The notes under the pieces were generated by a model. The model was given only the letters and a program-made list of their open reading frames with translations, was not told the origin of the DNA and made no database searches. Shown piece after piece: positions 31,926 through 44,300 of a stretch of DNA of 64,000 nt. The stretch spans positions 6,333,156 to 6,397,155 of the forward strand of contig ML681997.1 of NCBI GenBank assembly GCA_007922195.1, in the 5' to 3' direction. Every line of letters starts with the position of its first letter. Position 1 is the stretch's first letter. The position numbers and the translations under genes were made by a program. The stretch comes from Podocnemis expansa. Taxonomy: Eukaryota > Chordata > Testudines > Podocnemididae.

Positions 31926-34279
31926 CTGGGGGGCCCCATTCTTCCCCATGAAGTAAGCTACATGGCCTCACTGTTGCTTTAGGCTGGACCTCTGCGGCTT
32001 CGGCACTCCTGCTTCACGCCATTGACTCCATTCACCCTGTCCCACTGAGACAGACTCCTCAGGGAGGCCTGTGCAATCTTAGGGAGCAATGCACCTATGC
32101 AAGCATCTGCAGTAACACTCAGCCAGTGGTGTCAACCAGTACAGTTTATCAGCTGGCTGGAATACAACATAGGAAATCCAGGGTTAGCACAGGCCGGAGA
32201 AATGGAAGTTAAAGCATAGTCCAGTCTGGATAGCCAGAGCCTAGCCAAGCCCCATGTTCTAGCTCTGTCCCCTCCTCAGTCTGATCTCCTTTGTCATGCT
32301 CCCAAGGATGCCCCTGCCTGCTTCCCACAGCCAACACGACTTCCACCTCACCCGCTTCTCCAGTCCTTTCTTCCTGAGTTTAGGCGATGCAGGTGAAATC
32401 CATATTTCTCTGGGTCATTGATTGTTAGGGGTCCATGGCCAGGCAATTGTATTTGCTGTAGTCTTCTGAAGAGCTCCACTGATGCTGGATAAGGTCCCAA
32501 CAGGCCCCATTCATACTTGTGTCTGAGTCTGCGCTGACAGCAAACTCCCTTTTACCAGTAAATGATAATGCGGCATACACAGAAAACAAGCACACACCTA
32601 GACCTCATAAAAATATTACCAAAAATTTCCACTTTGCCACACCCAATTAGCCCCATCTGTTGCTATGCTGTTCTAAACTCTGCGGTTTCTAATCCTGCAT
32701 TTGGGTACAGCCTGACCTAATTTGCCATGATCCTACCAACTAGACCAGTTTATGTAAACAAGCCAACAGCTCTTTTTTAAAAAAAAATAGTACATTTGTA
32801 AAATCTCTCAGGATATACTTGAAAACACCAAGACAAATAGTGGTTAGACATAGAATGGATATAATTATCTAATTCCTTTTTCTGCCAGGGATATATTATT
32901 CAGTATGGTGTAAGTGTGGGTAGATATACAACAGTTCAGCAAATGTTTATGACTGGCCTGGGGGTACCTTCACATACACGGACAGTAGGGTTTTAAAAGA
33001 AGAACTCAGGCTTTTGGTTTACACTTGGTTCTCTCCCTCACGCACAGTAGCTGCTGTGACTGTGGTGATCATATTGTACACAAGTTTCTATCCAAGGGGC
33101 ATAGTGCAGGTTTAAATGAGCAGTTTGACACTTCACAGTAGCTCTACTGCTTTTTGCAATCCAATTTTAAATGTAGTTTCTACCACTTACTGTGGGAGTA
33201 TCCAGCTGCCTTTAAATTTGCTTTTTTTTCATCATTGTGTTTTATTTACTTATTTCTATATAGCTGATCACAACATCTTCCATTTCACCTGTCTTCACAA
33301 GCCGTTAAAATATTTTGTAAGTAAATAATGCCTTTTACCTGCTGATTTAAAAGGGCTTTACAGTATGTATTTCCATCAGTGTATTCACCCATGCAGGGCA
33401 AGGGAAGAACAAGGCCCAGTTACCCAAGGTCTCTGCAAAGTGTGTGCCTGAATTAGGACAAGAGGAGCCCAGATGACCTGACTACATCATCATGTTATTT
33501 CCTTGAACTGTCATGAGGCTTATATTCCAGGTACCTCTAATTTTCACCCTAGCATGGGTGGATCTTGTAAAGTACCAAATGCACTGTCAGTTTGTAAAGA
33601 ACTCTGTTCTTCCTCCTCATACCTAAATATAAAAAAGTGCCAGTTTGTTCCTTGGCAGTTTGAAGTTGCCATGGGATGTGAGGGCTCAGATTCACTACAG
33701 CTGTCTCCAAGCTTTGGGGGAAGAGAGACAAATATAAATGACAAGATTTCCTTCCCTACATTTTTATTCCCGATAATACGCTTACTCAACCAGAGTTTTT
33801 ACACAATTATGGGAGCGGTAGCGGGGTAGACCAGTGGGCAATCTTATTAGAATCATAGAAACTGGACGGGACTGTGAGAGCTGATTGAGTCCGGTCTCCT
33901 GCACTCGTGGTAGGACCAAGTGTCCTCTTAAACCGTCCCTGACAGGTGTTTGTCTAAACTGCTCTTAAAACCTTCCAAAGATGGAGATTCCACCACCTGC
34001 TGAGGCAACTTATTATTGGACTTTTACGCAAAAATAATTAATGGGTACAGTTGGGTCCCAAACAAATAGGCTAAGATCAGCCTTTAATCTCTGGCATGTT
34101 AGCATTTACTGTGAGCTGGACTAGATAAAAGTTCGTGGCTGTGTGAGTTTTTCCTCACTCATCAGCTGAGCAGCTCAGTCCATAGAGCAGTAATGTGAAA
34201 AGCTCTGGAATGAGGCTCCTAAAGTGCAAGCTCCCCCCCATTGTCAAGCTGGCTTAGTATCTGGTCTTCGGAAATTTCT
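31926..34279. other. Intergenic, mostly unique-looking, CR1 and MIR-like pieces
   Basis: No gene seen. A CR1 3' fragment in reverse lies at about 33848-34012. A faint MIR-like stretch occupies 33345-33480. The open frame at 33503-33829 has no recognisable content. Confidence 0.55.
33848..34012 (-). mobile_element. CR1 LINE 3' fragment
   Basis: Begins AGAATCATAGAAACTGGACGGG and contains CTAAACTGCTCTTAAAACC and GGAGATTCCACCACC, reverse-oriented CR1 3' end words. A different subfamily from the copy at 10612. Confidence 0.78.
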
Positions 34280-34735
34280 AAAACCCTATAAATCTGTGGA
34301 TACCAGCACATCTGCATTTGCAAATGCGACGCAGATCTCCATGGACCATTTCTTGTGCAGAAACAAAGCTGGCTGCGGGGCTTAAAACTACAGCTGGGTA
34401 GACTCCTGCAAATCCACAGGTAGCCACAGCATATCTGCAGCCATGGATGTCATGCACATAGCTGCGGCTCTCTTGTGGCAAAACAAAGCCAGCTCCCCTG
34501 GATTAAAACTACAGATGAGAAGAGCCCTGCCCACCCACAGATATCCTCATCCATGTATGCGGTGCAGATAACCACAGACCACATCTTGTGGGGAAAAAAA
34601 AGCCAGTCCCCCAGATTAAAACGACAGCTGATTTCTACAAAGCCACAGCTAGCCACATCCACGCATGCAACGTATTTATCCGTGGACCGTGGCTGCAGGT
34701 GTGATGTGGACCCACATATTTGTAGCCCCACAGCA
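34280..34735. repeat. Tandem repeat, about four units of 113-121 bp
   Basis: The phrase TTAAAACTACAG(C/A)TG recurs at 34382, 34503 and (as TTAAAACGACAGCTG) 34616. Each unit also contains AAACAAAGC(T/C)(G/A)GC, CATCTTGTG-like, TCCACAGGTAGCC-like and GCAGATAACCAC-like words in the same order. It ends about 150 bp before the CpG-rich start of TOMM20L. Confidence 0.8.
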
Positions 34736-34879
34736 GGGCTCTACAAAGCCCCTCTCTAGGCTTCATTTTTCCTCATGCGTTAGGTGGATAGAGCGCAGCC
34801 CCCCATGTGTGGTGGCGGGGAGCTGTATCATTATGCGGCAGGCTTGGCTGTCCAAGGCTAGGTGAGGGTGATCTCTGGG

Positions 34880-35340
34880 ACATTAATTAACACTCATGCT
34901 GGGAGCCGACGCTGTCACAGCAGTGATGGGTGAAGGCTCCAGCTCGGCCCAGGACCAGGAAAGGGGCCAAAAGGTGACGCCTACAGTGAGCGCTCCAAGG
35001 CGCCAGCTCCCCACGGGGCTCCCCGGCACAGCCGCAGCCCCACAGCAGCCGGGGCCTGGGGGGTTCTCCCCGCTGGGGCCCCATAACGGCTCGGGCCAGC
35101 GCCAAGGCCAGGCAGGGGTGGCCATGGGTGGCTGGGCCCGACCCCTGCTGCTCCTGCTGGCCGGGGCCTGCGGCCTCGCCCTGCTCGGCTACGCCATCTA
35201 CTTCGACCGGCGACGGAGGCGGGCCCCCGACTTCCAGCAGAGGCTGCGGCAGAGTGAGTGGCCGAGGCCGCCCTGCCCCAGCTAACCGGGACAGGCCCCA
35301 CCGCCGGCCAGGCTGGGCGGGGAGAGGCGGGAAGCGCCTC
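34880..35340 (+). promoter_or_regulatory. TOMM20L: CpG-rich promoter and first exon of TOMM20L
   Basis: A sharp rise in G+C and CpG after the tandem repeat, covering the first coding exon. No clear TATA box, as expected for a CpG-island promoter. The start site cannot be placed. Confidence 0.6.
35124..35253 (+). CDS. TOMM20L: TOMM20L exon 1, membrane anchor
   Basis: MGGWARPLLLLLAGACGLAL, then YAIYFDRRRRRAPDFQQRLRQ(K), donor GTGAGTG, leaving phase 1. GYAIYFDR is the hallmark anchor-to-linker junction of the TOM20 family. Confidence 0.92.
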
Positions 35341-38300
35341 GCTCCCCCTCCGCTGCGTGCTCCCTGGCAGTGTCTAGATGGGGCCCGGGAGAGCTGCCAC
35401 AAGACCTTGGCCCCACGGGCTGTGGGGAGAGACTTGGCACCTGCCCCGCAACTCGGTTTATGGGCTGAGCTACAGTTGCCTCCTGCCCCAAATAAATCCC
35501 CCTCCTCCAGCCACGGAGGGGTTCCCCCCATCATGGGCATTAATCTCGGGGGCCCAGCAGTAGCGAGATTGAGGAAAGAACTCGGCTGTCTACCCTGGGG
35601 TTTAGGTTAACCGTCCCGCACAATGTTTCCCACATCCCAGGGCTGAGGGAGCTAAGCCACACGCAAGTTTTACATGTTGATCAGGCTTCCAAAAAGATGA
35701 ACAAGAACTCTTAAACTAACAAATTTATTTATGACATGAACTTTTGTGGAAGAAAATCCCACTTCAACAGACTTAGAAGATGGGGGACACACCGAATGGG
35801 AGGAAAACAAATGCAGGGAAGTGTAAGTCATGGGATCAGGTCAGACCAGCAACGCAATTGTTTAGATTCAAACAGTGGCCAATAGACTATAGGAAGGAGG
35901 TGAGGGAAAAATAAAAGCAAAATTACCTGTTGTAATGGAGGGAAAAAAACCATAGTCTGTATTTAACCTTAAATTGACAGTGTCAAATCTGCATATGAAT
36001 TCCAAGTCTGCAGTTTTGCTTTGAAGCTTTGATTTGTTATCCACTTGCCTAAGTATGGCTATTAACAGAGATAAATAGCGTGCTTGGGAAGACTGGAGTG
36101 TTCCCCTGTTGTTTTTTGATGTTATACCTGATGGCAGATTTGTGTCCATTTGTTCTGCTGCACAGAGGCGGTCTTGTTTGTGCAATGTATGAGGTGAACG
36201 GGCATTTCCGGCATGGGCCAGAAATGCCCTTTCCTCACATTTATTTTCCTTCCATTCATCTTTACTTCTCCATCTTCGAGTTCCAAAGAAGAGCCGTGTT
36301 AGTTTAGTTCAGTGAAACAAACAAGGCGTCCAGTGGAACTGTTAAAGACTAACAAATTTATTTATCACATGCGCGTTCATGGAAGAAAATCCCTGTTCAT
36401 CAGCTGCTCAAAGATGGGGGAATGCACAGAATGGGAGCAAAATAAATGTCGGAGAATGTAAGTCATAACTTTGCAGTTACAGTCTGACCAGATCCTCTGC
36501 CTTATTCTTCCCTATGTTTATTTTACTCCCATTCTGTAAATTCCCTCAGCTTCAAGTGTCTGATGAAGTGGGATTTGTCTCCCACATAAACTCATGTGAT
36601 AAATAAATTTGTTAGTCTTTAAAAGCGCTATTAGACTCGTTTGTTGTCCATCTTCAAAGCATTTGATGAAGTGGGATTTTCTCCCTCAAAAGTTCGAGAT
36701 AAATGTGTTAGTCTTTAAGTGTCACTAGGTTCGTGTTTTGTTTTTTTTTTTGCTCTGAACTAAATTAACAAGGCCCCCCTTCTGAAGTTTTGAAAGAGCC
36801 AATGCACCTAAGGGTGTGTCTACATGGCAGGCAGCATTGGTGGCAGTGCAGGATCAATTCTGCAGGATTGATTGTGTGGCTGTGGGGCCCCACTCAGATC
36901 GGTCTCAGAAGCATCCCCCAATCAACACCATTAATCCACCCCACACAAAGCATAACACTGCATCAATTGGTTGGTGTTTCCCCGTGGGAACCTGGCAGTA
37001 AATAAGTTGATGTGAGCTACACAAGCTCATGGAGTAGCTTGCATATCTCTAGTTGACTGCTGCCAGCAGTGTAGATCAGGCCTAAACGTCTAGAAATTCA
37101 CTTGAGAATGGGACTGAGGCTTTCAAAACACTTAGAGCCAATTTTCTAAGGGTATTTAGGTGCCTAAAGATGAACATGCCACTAGAGGACTATCTACAAC
37201 AGCACTTAGGTACCCTGGGAGCTGTGTACCTTGGTGGGCTGGAAAATCTCACTAGGCACTGCATGCCCACCTATGGAGACCCCACCAACTTGCCCTTTCC
37301 CGGGATTGGGGTTGGACCAGCAACCGAAGAGGGGAGACCCTATGAATTCCTGGGTCCGGGAAAGAGCGGGTATTGGAGCCCTTGTTAGCCGGGGGGGCAG
37401 TTTTGATTTGGGTAAAGAAGGTTGTTGTTCCTCTGAGTACGACCCCAAAAGAACCTCTTTAGAAAGGATAATTATAAGTACTAGAAAACACAAACACATG
37501 GGAGGGGCCAGACAAATAACAGTCACAATGAGACAATATGCTAAGGAGTTGTTTTCTTCTTTATTGAAAGCAAGCGGGATTACAGACAGAAAGGAATTTA
37601 AGTATAAGACAAACAGAAAAATTAGGCTTATGAGTGAAATACAGGGTTTGCAGCCCATTTACTTATTAGCCAAATAATTGCTATTACAATTGTTAGATAA
37701 AACCAAAAGATTAGTAGGTGAAGCTGTATTAAGCTAACATCAGCCAGGTTTAATAAGCTTGGTTTATTTTTATTTACCTTTTACTTAGTTTTATTTAGTT
37801 TCTATTTTCTATTGTTTAGGTTTGTTTTGTTTTTTAATTTATTTGTACCCAGTCCGTGAGAGCCGTGCCTGTTCCCCAAAAGCTGGGTCTTTTGGTTTAG
37901 GTTGATGGTAATCTTTTTAAATTAGCTTCGAAGATTACCCACAGTCAGGTTTTTGGAGGGTGCGTGCCACCCTGCTAGGCAGGGGGCTACCCTTTAGATT
38001 GAATCTTGAATATCACACTTGACTTTGACATTTTCGTCAGAATGCCCTTTTAGGGACAACTGCACAAATGACTTAAAATCGCGTTTCCTTAATAAGTGAC
38101 TTAAAACCACGTTTTCACAGTTGTTAGCTGGCTTTGTCTTAGGTTTAGCTTGCTGACGTGGTTTTTTTTTTTTTTTTAGAGTGTCTGACTTTTAGCTTAC
38201 TGGCCTAGTTATTTTGATTAACCATTGTTTTATTAATTTATTAATTGTTATTTAAGACAGGCAGGCACCTGGATACCATTGAAAATATTACCTATAGCCA

Positions 38301-41300
38301 AGATTTGGGAAAAATGCCAACGTGACTTAGCAGCAACAGTTTGGGGGGGGGTGTTTTTTTTGTTATTGTTTTTTTCTTTTTTTAAAAAAATCTCACTCCA
38401 GATGCTTATTTGGCTAAATTCTGCCTTGCACAAGAATTTCTGGGGAGATCATCAACCATATGAAGCTGAAATGTAGCTAGATTTCTTTTCCATCTTTTTT
38501 TCTTATTATTTGAAAACATTTTGGTGAGCTTAGTAAAGTATCAACAAATATCTATATGGCAGAGTCAATTCCCTGACTATCATTTTAGAGGTGACTCATG
38601 TTACAGAAAATTTAACATGATATAATCTCTTCAAGAAGGTTTTAAAAATATTTATAAAAAAAGTAAATTAGGTACAATTTACTCTTATAGGTTTGTCTCT
38701 CATATCTTTATCTCTCATAACTGTTTCCATGTTAGCGCATCAGCACATTTTGGATGAGATAACACTAATATGGAAAAAAGCTTTGGCGAAGCAGATGTGA
38801 CAGTCTTGTTGACGTTCTGAACTATTAAGCTTAGATGTTAAATTCGCCATGTTACATTTACAGAAAGAAGACACGAACGTGACAAGGCTAAAGCGAGGGA
38901 TGCTGAGGTGAAATATTCAGTTTAAAAATAATTTAAACTAAGTAGAAAGAATATTAACATAAAATGAATGTATTTTTGATTGTGCTGACCTGAGCCAAAG
39001 CACAAAGTGGAATTAAGCACCCACCTCACTTTTGTGCCCTGGAAAATCTCTGCCTACACTGGGCTGTGGGGGAATGTTAGGTCAGTCATATCTTTGGTGG
39101 CAGTCCCATCCTTCAGTACAAACACACCTCAAATCACTATTGAGATATTTTATATTTTAATCATGAAGCCAAAGTAACTTCTTCCAAAATTCAGTGCAGA
39201 GAGCAACCATGGCTGGTAGAGCCGTTATTTCCTCTAAGAATAGTCACAGCTGTCACGGACACATTTTGCACCAGCAGTCAGCACTGAAATTACTTACACA
39301 GTACTAATTAGCAAGGTAATTCTCAATGCCAGGCCTCTCTAAAAACCTCTGTAGCTTTTTAAAACAAAATTGCTCAGAAAACCCCAATATTGTTTGAGTC
39401 AACAGTCTGGAAAAAGCAAGTGGGTCTAGGAGCAGAGAACAGAAATCAAAGTTGTCACAAGAGAAACCGAGCACGAGAAGTTTGACAAATACAAACACCA
39501 GCATTGCAAATTAATCTTTTGAAGTTATTTTTACTGGTCAATCAGTTTTCACAGTACAGAGATACCACAGTTGCACGGATGGATCTTATTTCTAAGCTAA
39601 AAATGTTTTATAACATCTTTAGTTACGTGAAATGAAAAATATTGGAAGGATACAGGAATTCTTTCTGCAAGAGGTGGAGCTGGGAGAACACTGGTTATCT
39701 AGAGGTAAGAACGTAAACATGGGTGCTTCGCTTGTCAACAGTTGTGTTGTATGCATATGGCAGTTGGCTTGTTTTTCACATGTAAGTTGCCTTGAAATGC
39801 GCAGCAGAAGTCAAAGTGCACAGTGTCACGTTAGCATACCAGCCAGCCAAATTGTTTTGTCAGGGTTTAAGCAGGTTGCAAACTTAGAAGTCAGGCACCA
39901 TCTACTTCACCTACTGCTAGAACACAGACTCCTGCGCACACTTGGAAATATTTGGAAAGGAGATAGGGGACGAAGAGGCAAAGGGAAAATTGTTCCCAGA
40001 TCACAAGGAGTTACAGGATTTTTAAAGCAGTGTTGAGAGACATTAGGTGGCCTGAAAGTGAGTAACTTATTAACCTGCTCTCTCTAGATGCTGAACTTTG
40101 GAACTCAGTAAAGTTGTTTTTTTTTAATAAAAAGCCACTGCAACAGACTAAAGCTTTCTAATACATCCTAACCTCCTTCACCTTTCGCACTGTACTGCCC
40201 CCCACCCCCAAGAACTTTCCCCAAAACACACGAGTCCTAGGACTAGTCCAGTCACTTAAAAATTACTCCTCCTGTGTCCTGCCTAATACAGGCAGCCACC
40301 CCACCAAGCATTTGTGGAAAGTTGGATTTCTGATGAATTGCACATATTTGCTGAAGGGAGATGATGTTCCCTCTAATTTTTCATAGGCTGTGTGCACAAA
40401 AAATTTCTTGGTGTGTACAAAAAAATTCTTTGTCTGCACTAATATTACCACTGGTTTGGTTTTTTTTGTTATTGTGTTGTGTGTGCAGGTTTCACAACTT
40501 TTGTGTGTGCACACACGCACAGCATAAAGGGAACAGTGAAGGGAGGATCTGTTTTCCTCAGCTACTTGATTTCTTCATTAGCAGACTGGTTTGTCTTCAG
40601 GGTTTTGGGGTTGTTCTTTTGAAATGAAAAGTAACATTTTTCCTAGGAGGGGGAAAATATTTGCCAACCAGTTCTAAAATGTAGTTTAAAAATGTGAATT
40701 TGCTCCAGGAGAACATAAGAAGAGTGTGGAGCACCTCACTAACGCCCTGTCAGTGTGCACACAGCCCCATCAGCTACTGCAGGTCTTGCACCAAATCCTG
40801 CCACCACAAGTCTTTGAGATGCTCCTGCAGAGAATACCATCCACAGCCCAAGTATGTATATTTTTAAAAACTTTAAGGGGAACTATTGGCTGTGTCTAGT
40901 GAGCAATATATGTTCAAATAGACCGGGGTCTGCAGTTTGCTTTATAGAGAATCATTGTACTGGGAAGCATTGTACAATTGTATCTGTTTTTAGAAATGAC
41001 TGGTTTTCTGCCTTTTGGAACTGTGGTTCTGGAAGTAATATGCTAATGATGTACCATACATACTCGGCTATAAGCCAATCCATGTATAAGCCGACCCTCA
41101 GTTATTAACCCAAGAAACCTGAAAAACTTGCCCCCTTCCCTAGCACCCCTATCCTGCCGCTGGCTTCCCTAGGCCAACCCCCCCACCAAGGGCCCCCTTA
41201 CCTGAATGCACCAGCAGCCACGCCACATGCTGGGGCTCCCACCCTGAGCATGCTCAGGAGGGGAGATTTCAAAACTCCCAGCCTGGGCTGGGGCTGCTCC

Positions 41301-44300
41301 CTGCCACAGCGTTTTTTTTATGTTTTCTATTTCCAGCACGCTCCAGTTTACTGGTACTCTTGGGTATGAAATTGACCCATGTATAAGCGGAGTGCCTTTT
41401 TCAAAGGGGATTTCAAGGAAGAAATTTCCAGGCTTACATATGAGTATATACAACAGTTGTGGCTACAGACAAAAATTATTTTAAGTGGTGTCAGGAAAAG
41501 GTAATGACATTTAGGAAGAAAGGGATCAATAGAGAAGGCTCAAGCTGGACTGATTACAAAGAGAGTGAGCAGCATCTCTCTCTGCCTTTACATCCTTCAA
41601 ACAATAGTGAATTGAATACCAGGAATTACTGAGATTTCAGCTCAGTTCTTAAGAGGAAACCAACATCTGCACCAAATGGAATTTAGCTGCCACATTACTT
41701 AATAGAACCCATTCATTGCTCAGTTATAATGAAAACAAAATTGAATCCTTTAGATCTTACTCACAGTAATGCCTCATAGTGGTTGTGTACAAGTGAATGA
41801 AGCACAAACCAGGTCTGTTCTGGACTCCATTCTGAATGAGGCAATTTGCTAATGAAACAACAAACTGTTGTTTTACAATACATTCAGACTCCAGAATTAG
41901 TCACTCAGATAAAAGGCTACCAGAGAACCACCGTTTCCACTACTTTTAAAACGCACACCAACATTTAATGTTCATAGGCACTGAGATAAAACATGAGCAT
42001 TTATCAGCAAATGGTCTATTTTTCTGGCATTCCTTCAAAGGAGAAATATGCTGGGAAAAAGTCATATGGAATAAAAGTCATATACCAAGAAATAAGTCAT
42101 ATGACACACTGATAAATATGGGCTCAGGTGTCACCTTTGGATTTCTTCTTTCCTATGGGGAACATATGCAGTAGTTCTGGGACTGAAAGTGGCCAGTGAA
42201 CATGCTCCTGTGCCACTCATGAAGAAAAAGAACGTGAGCCACCTTGAGCATTTGGCTAAACCAGAACATCTTTGAAATCAACAAAAGATGTGCCAATTTG
42301 CATCATTTTCTGAAAACTGCCGGCCCTTGTACTGTAAAGGCAACGGCTACAGACTCCAACAATCGTAGGACTGGATGTAAGAGGTCAACAAGCTCAGGCC
42401 CCCTACCTTAAGGCAGGATGAAGTAAACCTAGACCATCCTGAGAGGTGTGTGTCCAGCTTGTCTTTAAAAACCTCTAATGGATGGTAGAAATTTTCAGCA
42501 GGGTAGCTGTGTTAGTCTGCTTACAGCAAAAACAAGAGGCCTGTGGCACCTAACAGATTTCTTTGGTCAGAAGCTTTTGTGGGCTCCAACCCACTTTGTC
42601 ACATGTGGGTGGGAGCCCACAAAAGCTTATGCCTGGAGAAATCTGTTAGTCTGTAAGGTACCACAGGACTCATTTTTTTTTCTCTAATGGATGGAAATCC
42701 AACAACTTCTTTTGGAAGCCTATTCCAGAGTTTACCCTTAAAAAGATTCTCCTAACATCTAACCTAAATCTCCCTTGCCCTAGAATAAGTCCACTACTTC
42801 TTGTCCTGTCTTCAGTAGATACAGGGCCAGATCAGGGGCCCATGGCTGCTCACTCTTGTCTCTCCTCTCCTCCCTTACTCACTGCAGTGGTGCCCAGCCT
42901 GGGGCAGGATGCAACCTAGCTAGCCGTGGGGTACTCTGTGTGTGTGTGGGGGGGGTGGAGGGGTAGGGTTCCAGGGCCTACAGCTCAGCTAGTGCTGGGG
43001 AAAGATCTGTGGGTATGTCTATGGATGGTGGCAATTTTGCCACTACCAGGTCACCCTTCTGGGAGTGGTTTGGGGCAAGCATGAAGTCACCCCACTACTC
43101 CTGGAAGTCCACCCTAGAAGTCCTGGGGGGCAGGGGGTGTAGGGGAAAACCAACCACAAGCAATTTGCAATCGGCTTTAAAAGTCGCCGCTAGTTACTCC
43201 AGGAATTTTATGTTCCTTGCGTAACTGGCAGTTGACTGCTGCTGAATTTGCCCTCAGTATAGACTAGGGCTGCAAGTGAGGGGAGTCTGGGGCCTGCAGA
43301 CTGGCCAGCACTGGGAAGGGGGAAGAGTCTAGGACTGAGTTCCAAAGGGGCAGCTGGGTTAGTCTAGCAAAGAAAAAAAAGCAAGGAGTCTTCTGGCACC
43401 TTAAAGCGCCCACAGCCTGGCCAGTCGCTGAGGGTGTGCCCTCCGGCTGTGGCACTCCTGCCTTGCCCACATGCTCACTGGTCTGTAGCTGCTCAGGCCA
43501 GCCAAGGCCGGATGTTTGCAGAGCAGCAGCGCCCCTTCCTTGAGAGCAGGGCCCAGGGCTGCAGTCCTTAAAGTGCCCATCTTAAGCCAACTGATGATAC
43601 AGAGAATAATCCATCATAATCTTCATTGTCTTTATCATCACCCATAACACGATTGAAGACTTCTGTTTCCCCTTTAGTCCCGTCCCCCCCCAAGACTAAA
43701 CATACCCAGGCTTTTTCAACTGGTCATCATAGGGCAGGCATTCTAAACCTTGTATCATTTTTGTTGTTATCCTCTGGATTCCTTCCAGTTTGTCCACATC
43801 TTCCCTAAGACATGGGATCCTGTGTTAGACACAGTTCTTCAGCTGAGGCCTCATCAGAACAGGACAGTTACCTCCCTGTCTTACACAACATACATTAGCT
43901 TTTCTTGCAGCTACATCACACTGACTTGTTCAGTTTCTTACCCACTGTAACTATGGACAGCAAACATTGACAACTACTTTGAGTACAGTCTTTCAATTAG
44001 TTGGGCACCCATAACAGTAAAATTTCATGTAGACCAAAAAGTTCCTTGGTTTGCTTATGAGAAGGTGATGGGGAACCCATATCAAGAGCCTTACTAAAAT
44101 AGAGATACATCACATCCACTAATCTTGTCAAAAAACGAAACTAGGTTGGTGTGGTATGATTTGTTCTTAACCAATCCATGCTGGCTCTTCCTTCTAATCC
44201 TAGCCCGTGGCTGGGGTGGGATGGCAGAGGGAAAGAACGCTGGTTAGGTGAGCTGCCTGCTGTAGCCATTCTCAAATAACTATTCACATATCCCTTGCTG

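Larger units (their letters stand above)
35254..38863 (+). other. TOMM20L intron 1 with Penelope-like relic and MITE
   Basis: Contains the Penelope-like cluster 35690-36780, an inverted-end repeat at 36812-37075, a common repeat-like stretch at 37090-37240, and an unclassified AT-rich region 37680-38860. An open frame at 37231-37677 has no recognisable family. Confidence 0.6.
42385..44195 (-). mobile_element. CR1 LINE in reverse, interrupted
   Basis: 3'-end words at 42440-42480 and 42695-42830 (GGAAATCCAACAACTTC, CAGAGTTTACCC), then more 5' CR1 words at 43640-44195 (GGATTCCTTCCAGTTTGTCC, AGCTGAGGCCTCATCAG, CTTAACCAATCCATGCTGG). Probably one element split by three later insertions. Confidence 0.7.

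Noticed and set aside
34887..35610. 217-codon minus and 160-codon plus frames over TOMM20L exon 1
   Set aside because: Long frames are expected by chance in CpG-rich DNA; only the frame of the TOM20 anchor has family support and splice continuity.
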